DNA from: an uncultured Eubacteriales bacterium
GTDB taxonomy: Bacteria > Bacillota > Clostridia > Christensenellales > Aristaeellaceae
Assembly: GCA_902782795.1 (NCBI GenBank)
Contig: CACZOT010000349.1
Span: 1 to 7,958, forward strand
Direction: 5' to 3'
DNA length: 7,958 bases
Below are positions 5,548 to 7,958 of this stretch, one piece after another. Position 1 is the first letter of the stretch; every line of letters starts with the position of its first letter. Below the pieces are notes generated by a model that made no database searches, had not been told where the DNA came from, and saw only the letters and a program-made list of their open reading frames with translations. The position numbers and the translations under genes were made by a program.

Positions 5548-6438
5548 ATGGCCAGGTTTTTGCTCTCCGCCTTCGCGGACGAAGCTGACGCGCTTCTTTC
5601 CGGGCAGATCGAGGCCCTGCGGGAGGCGGGCATCGCCCAGGTGGAGATCCGCGGCGTAAACGGAAAGAACATCTCGCAACTGACGGAAGGCGAGGCCCGC
5701 GAAGCCCGCGCCATGCTGGACGGGGCGGGCATCCGCGTATCGAGCCTGGGCTCGCCCTACGGCAAGATCGGCATCGAGGACGACTTCGCGCCGCATCTGG
5801 AGCTGATGAAGCGCGGCCTGGAGATCGCAAAGATCCTCGGCACGGAGCATATCCGCATGTTCTCGTTCTATATCCCCGCCGGGAAAAAGGCGGAAGAGTA
5901 CCGCGAGGAGGTGCTCGCGCGCCTGGAACAGATGCTGGACGCGGCGCGCGACGCGGGCGTCGAGTTGCTGCATGAAAACGAAAAGGGCATTTACGGCGAC
6001 ACGGACGACCGCTGCCTGGACCTGCTGACCGCCTTCGGCGGGCGGCTCCTGGGCGTGTTCGACCCGGCCAATTTCATCCAGTGCGGCGTAAAGCCCGCCG
6101 AGGCGATGCGAAAGCTCAAGGATCACATCGTCTACATGCACATCAAGGACGCGCTCCTGGCCGACGGCAGCGTCGTGCCCTGCGGAATGGGCGACGGCTC
6201 TCTGCCGGAGCTCCTCTCGCAGATGGCCCTGCGCGCCGACGGCATGACCCTTTCGGTCGAGCCGCACCTGGCGGTCTTCCAGGGCCTGGAGAACCTCCAG
6301 GGAGAGCAGGTCCGGCACAAGTACGTCTACCCCACCGCCCGCGAGGCCTTCGCCGCCGCCGCGGACGCGCTCAAGGAAACGCTCAAGGGCATCGGCTTCA
6401 GGCCGATGGAAGGGAGAGAGGGCACATGGATCAGGTAA
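5548..6438 (+). CDS. Sugar phosphate isomerase/epimerase-like TIM-barrel protein
   Basis: Family knowledge: xylose-isomerase-like TIM barrels (IolE, ketose 3-epimerases, hydroxypyruvate isomerases, keto-glycoside lyases) use one divalent metal held by Glu, Asp, His and Glu. Seen: 296 residues, typical length. Barrel strands include VEIRGVNGK (32-40) and HIRMFSFY (101-108). The four likely metal ligands are Glu143 in LLHENEKG, Asp172 in GVFDPANF, His198 in VYMHIKDA and Glu238 in LSVEPH. No signal peptide, so it is cytoplasmic. ATG 5548 has GAGGAGG at 5533-5539, 8 bases upstream. It is the first gene of the rightward operon, behind a good promoter and a palindromic operator candidate, and its last 13 bases overlap the dehydrogenase gene. 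It probably acts on the dehydrogenase's product or substrate; the actual sugar is unknown. Confidence 0.88.
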   Translation: MARFLLSAFADEADALLSGQIEALREAGIAQVEIRGVNGKNISQLTEGEAREARAMLDGAGIRVSSLGSPYGKIGIEDDFAPHLELMKRGLEIAKILGTEHIRMFSFYIPAGKKAEEYREEVLARLEQMLDAARDAGVELLHENEKGIYGDTDDRCLDLLTAFGGRLLGVFDPANFIQCGVKPAEAMRKLKDHIVYMHIKDALLADGSVVPCGMGDGSLPELLSQMALRADGMTLSVEPHLAVFQGLENLQGEQVRHKYVYPTAREAFAAAADALKETLKGIGFRPMEGREGTWIR

Positions 6439-7577
6439 AGATCGGCATTATCGGCATCGGCAATATGGGCTCCGGCCACGTCAAGAGCCTGATGGAGGGC
6501 AAGGTCCCCAATATGCGTCTGGCAGCGGTGGCGGATATCAACCCGGCCCGGCTCGAATGGATGAAGGAAACGTATCCGGACGTGCCGCGCTTCGACAACG
6601 CCTCCGCCCTGATGGATTCCGGCCTGGTCGAGGCCGTGCTCGTGGCCACGCCGCACTACTTCCATCCGCCGCTGGTCATGGAGGCGCTGGGCAAGGGCCT
6701 GCACGCCATCTCCGAAAAGCCCGCGGGCGTATACACCAAGGCCGTGCGCGAGATGAACGAGTTCGCCGCCAAGTCCGACAGGACCTTCGCCATCATGTTC
6801 AACCAGCGCACCAACTGCGTGTACCGCAAGATGAAGGAGATCGTCGATTCCGGCGAGATGGGCCGCATCCGCCGCGTGAACTGGATCATCACCGATTGGT
6901 ACCGTTCCCAGTCCTATTACGATTCCGGCGCCTGGCGCGCCACCTGGGCCGGCGAGGGCGGCGGCGTGCTGCTCAACCAGTGCCCGCACAACCTGGACCT
7001 GCTGCAGTGGATCTGCGGCATGCCCAGCAAAGTGCGCGCCTACACGCACAACGGCAAGTGGCACGATATCGAGGTCGAGGACGACGTGACGGCGTATCTC
7101 GAGTACCCCAACGGCGCCACCGGCGTCTTCATCACCACCACGGGCGACTGCCCAGGCACCAACCGCTTCGAGATCTCCATGGATTGGGGCAAGCTCGTCT
7201 GCGACGGCAAAAAGCTCTGGAAGCACAAGCTCGCCATGTCCGAGCCGGAGTTCTCCGCCACCTACAAGGGCGGCTTCGGCACGCCGGAGTGCACCGTCGA
7301 AGAGGTCGAGACCGACGGCCTCAACCCCCAGCACAACGAGGTGCTGCGCGCCTTCGCGGACCATATCCTCACCGGCGGACCGTTGGTCGCGCCGGGCTGC
7401 GAGGGCATCCGCGGGCTGACCCTCTCCAACGCCATGCATCTTTCCTCCTGGCTGGACGAGACGGTCGAGCTGCCCATCGACGAGGACCGCTTCCTCGAAG
7501 AGCTCAACAAGCGCCGCGCCACCTCCCGCCACAAGGAGGCCACGGGCGCGACCTTCAGCACCGAGGGCACTTACTGA
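6426..7577 (+). CDS. Gfo/Idh/MocA-family NAD(P)-dependent oxidoreductase
   Basis: Family knowledge: these two-domain dehydrogenases oxidise or reduce sugars, inositols and glycosides with NAD(P). Seen: 383 residues. The N-terminal Rossmann fold has VKIGIIGIGNMGSGH (4-18) with the GxGxxG turn at G10, G12 and G15, and VADIN (35-39) with an acidic end of strand 2 that favours NAD over NADP. It continues with AVLVATPHYFHPP (70-82) and ISEKPAG (95-101), where Lys98 is the conserved catalytic-site lysine. The C-terminal domain has GEGGGVLLNQCPHNLDLLQW (176-195), with His188 as the likely general acid/base. ATG 6426 overlaps the upstream gene's end (stop 6438) by 13 bp, with a purine-rich GGGAGAGAGGG site (6412-6422) just before it, so translation is probably coupled. 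The downstream isomerase-like gene starts 30 bases after the stop. Family is certain; the substrate is not. Confidence 0.94.
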   Translation: MDQVKIGIIGIGNMGSGHVKSLMEGKVPNMRLAAVADINPARLEWMKETYPDVPRFDNASALMDSGLVEAVLVATPHYFHPPLVMEALGKGLHAISEKPAGVYTKAVREMNEFAAKSDRTFAIMFNQRTNCVYRKMKEIVDSGEMGRIRRVNWIITDWYRSQSYYDSGAWRATWAGEGGGVLLNQCPHNLDLLQWICGMPSKVRAYTHNGKWHDIEVEDDVTAYLEYPNGATGVFITTTGDCPGTNRFEISMDWGKLVCDGKKLWKHKLAMSEPEFSATYKGGFGTPECTVEEVETDGLNPQHNEVLRAFADHILTGGPLVAPGCEGIRGLTLSNAMHLSSWLDETVELPIDEDRFLEELNKRRATSRHKEATGATFSTEGTY

Positions 7578-7607
7578 TCCAAACTGCATCGAGGAGGAAC
7601 CATACCG

Positions 7608-7958
7608 ATGATCCGACTTGGCGTCTGCACCGCCGCTGAAAACGCCCCCGCCCTCGCGCGCATGGGGTACGACTATATCGAGCTGAGCCTCAGCGCCGTC
7701 GCCGCGCTCGAGGAGAAGCAGTTCGCGGAAATGGCCGAATGGATGGATTCCTGCCCCATCCGCGCCGAAGCCTACAACGGTATGCTCCCCGCCCGGATCC
7801 GCGTGACCGGGCCGGACGTGAACGCCTCCAGCCAACACGAGTACCTGGAGACCGCCTTCTCGCGCGCCAGGAGGCTCGGGGGCCGGGTGGTCGTGTTCGG
7901 GTCCGCCGGAGCGAGAAACGTGCCGCACGGCTTCCCCATCGATATGGCCTGGAGGCAG
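7608..7958 (+). CDS. Second sugar phosphate isomerase/epimerase-like TIM-barrel protein, N-terminal part (cut by the right edge)
   Basis: 117 residues are visible. The start reads MIRLGVCTAAENAPALARMG (1-20), then YDYIELSLSAV (21-31, barrel strand 2), RAEAYNGMLPARIRVTGPD (52-70) and RVVVFGSAGARNVPHGF (93-109). This is the pattern of a sugar isomerase/epimerase (AP-endonuclease-2-like TIM barrel) subfamily; the metal ligands lie beyond the edge. ATG 7608 has GAGGAGG (7591-7597) 10 bases upstream, an acceptable distance. It follows the dehydrogenase stop by 30 bases with no terminator, so it belongs to the same operon. It is clearly different in sequence from the first TIM-barrel gene of this operon, so it is not a simple duplicate and may catalyse another step. 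The substrate is unknown. Confidence 0.85.
   Translation, partial: MIRLGVCTAAENAPALARMGYDYIELSLSAVAALEEKQFAEMAEWMDSCPIRAEAYNGMLPARIRVTGPDVNASSQHEYLETAFSRARRLGGRVVVFGSAGARNVPHGFPIDMAWRQ

Noticed and set aside
6081..7577. Longer N-terminal version of the dehydrogenase from 6081
   Set aside because: The added 115 residues read an alternate frame of the upstream isomerase. The Rossmann strand starts directly after ATG 6426, which has a local purine-rich ribosome binding site.
6327..7928. 533-codon antisense open frame opposite the dehydrogenase
   Set aside because: Low-complexity Gly/Ala/His/Val composition with no motif, spanning two well-supported plus-strand genes and their gap.

Overview
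The window is GC-rich (third positions mostly G or C) and tightly packed, with strong AGGAGG-type ribosome binding sites and sigma-A-type promoters. An oxygen-sensitive anaerobic sulfatase-maturating radical SAM enzyme that closely resembles the Clostridium perfringens protein, together with carbohydrate genes typical of gut Firmicutes, suggests a high-GC anaerobic Clostridia member from a gut or similar plant-polysaccharide habitat. This is inference from gene content; no rRNA or other taxonomic marker is present.

Layout. (1) Positions 1-337, minus strand: the start of a GH51 alpha-L-arabinofuranosidase that runs off the left edge and carries an apparent one-base deletion near position 77. 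(2) 338-538: a divergent intergenic region with a near-consensus promoter facing right, a weaker one facing left, and a 7-bp-arm inverted repeat between them. (3) 539-2442, plus strand: a two-gene unit with a MATE-family exporter and a YhbS-like GNAT acetyltransferase. (4) 2471-2510: a long hairpin between converging genes, probably a bidirectional terminator. (5) 5391-2530, minus strand: a three-gene unit transcribed leftward, RNA methyltransferase, then nitrilase-superfamily hydrolase, then anaerobic sulfatase-maturating enzyme, with very short gaps. (6) 5392-5547: a second divergent intergenic region with two promoters, a 22-bp operator-like palindrome exactly at the predicted transcription start of the rightward operon, and an AATTCGC/GCGAATT inverted pair. 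(7) 5548-7958, plus strand: a sugar operon with a TIM-barrel sugar isomerase/epimerase, a Gfo/Idh/MocA dehydrogenase that overlaps it by 13 bp, and a second, different TIM-barrel isomerase/epimerase cut by the right edge. No gene-free stretch exceeds 300 bases.

How the genes may work together. The right-hand operon fits NAD(P)-dependent oxidation of a sugar, cyclitol or glycoside followed by metal-dependent isomerisation, epimerisation or keto-sugar elimination. This gene pairing is known from inositol catabolism and from 3-keto-glycoside and C-glycoside cleavage systems, but the substrate cannot be read from the sequence. The arabinofuranosidase at the left suggests a wider plant-glycan theme. 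The sulfatase-maturating enzyme implies that a sulfatase is encoded elsewhere in the genome; none is in this window. I see no mobile element, CRISPR array, tRNA or rRNA.
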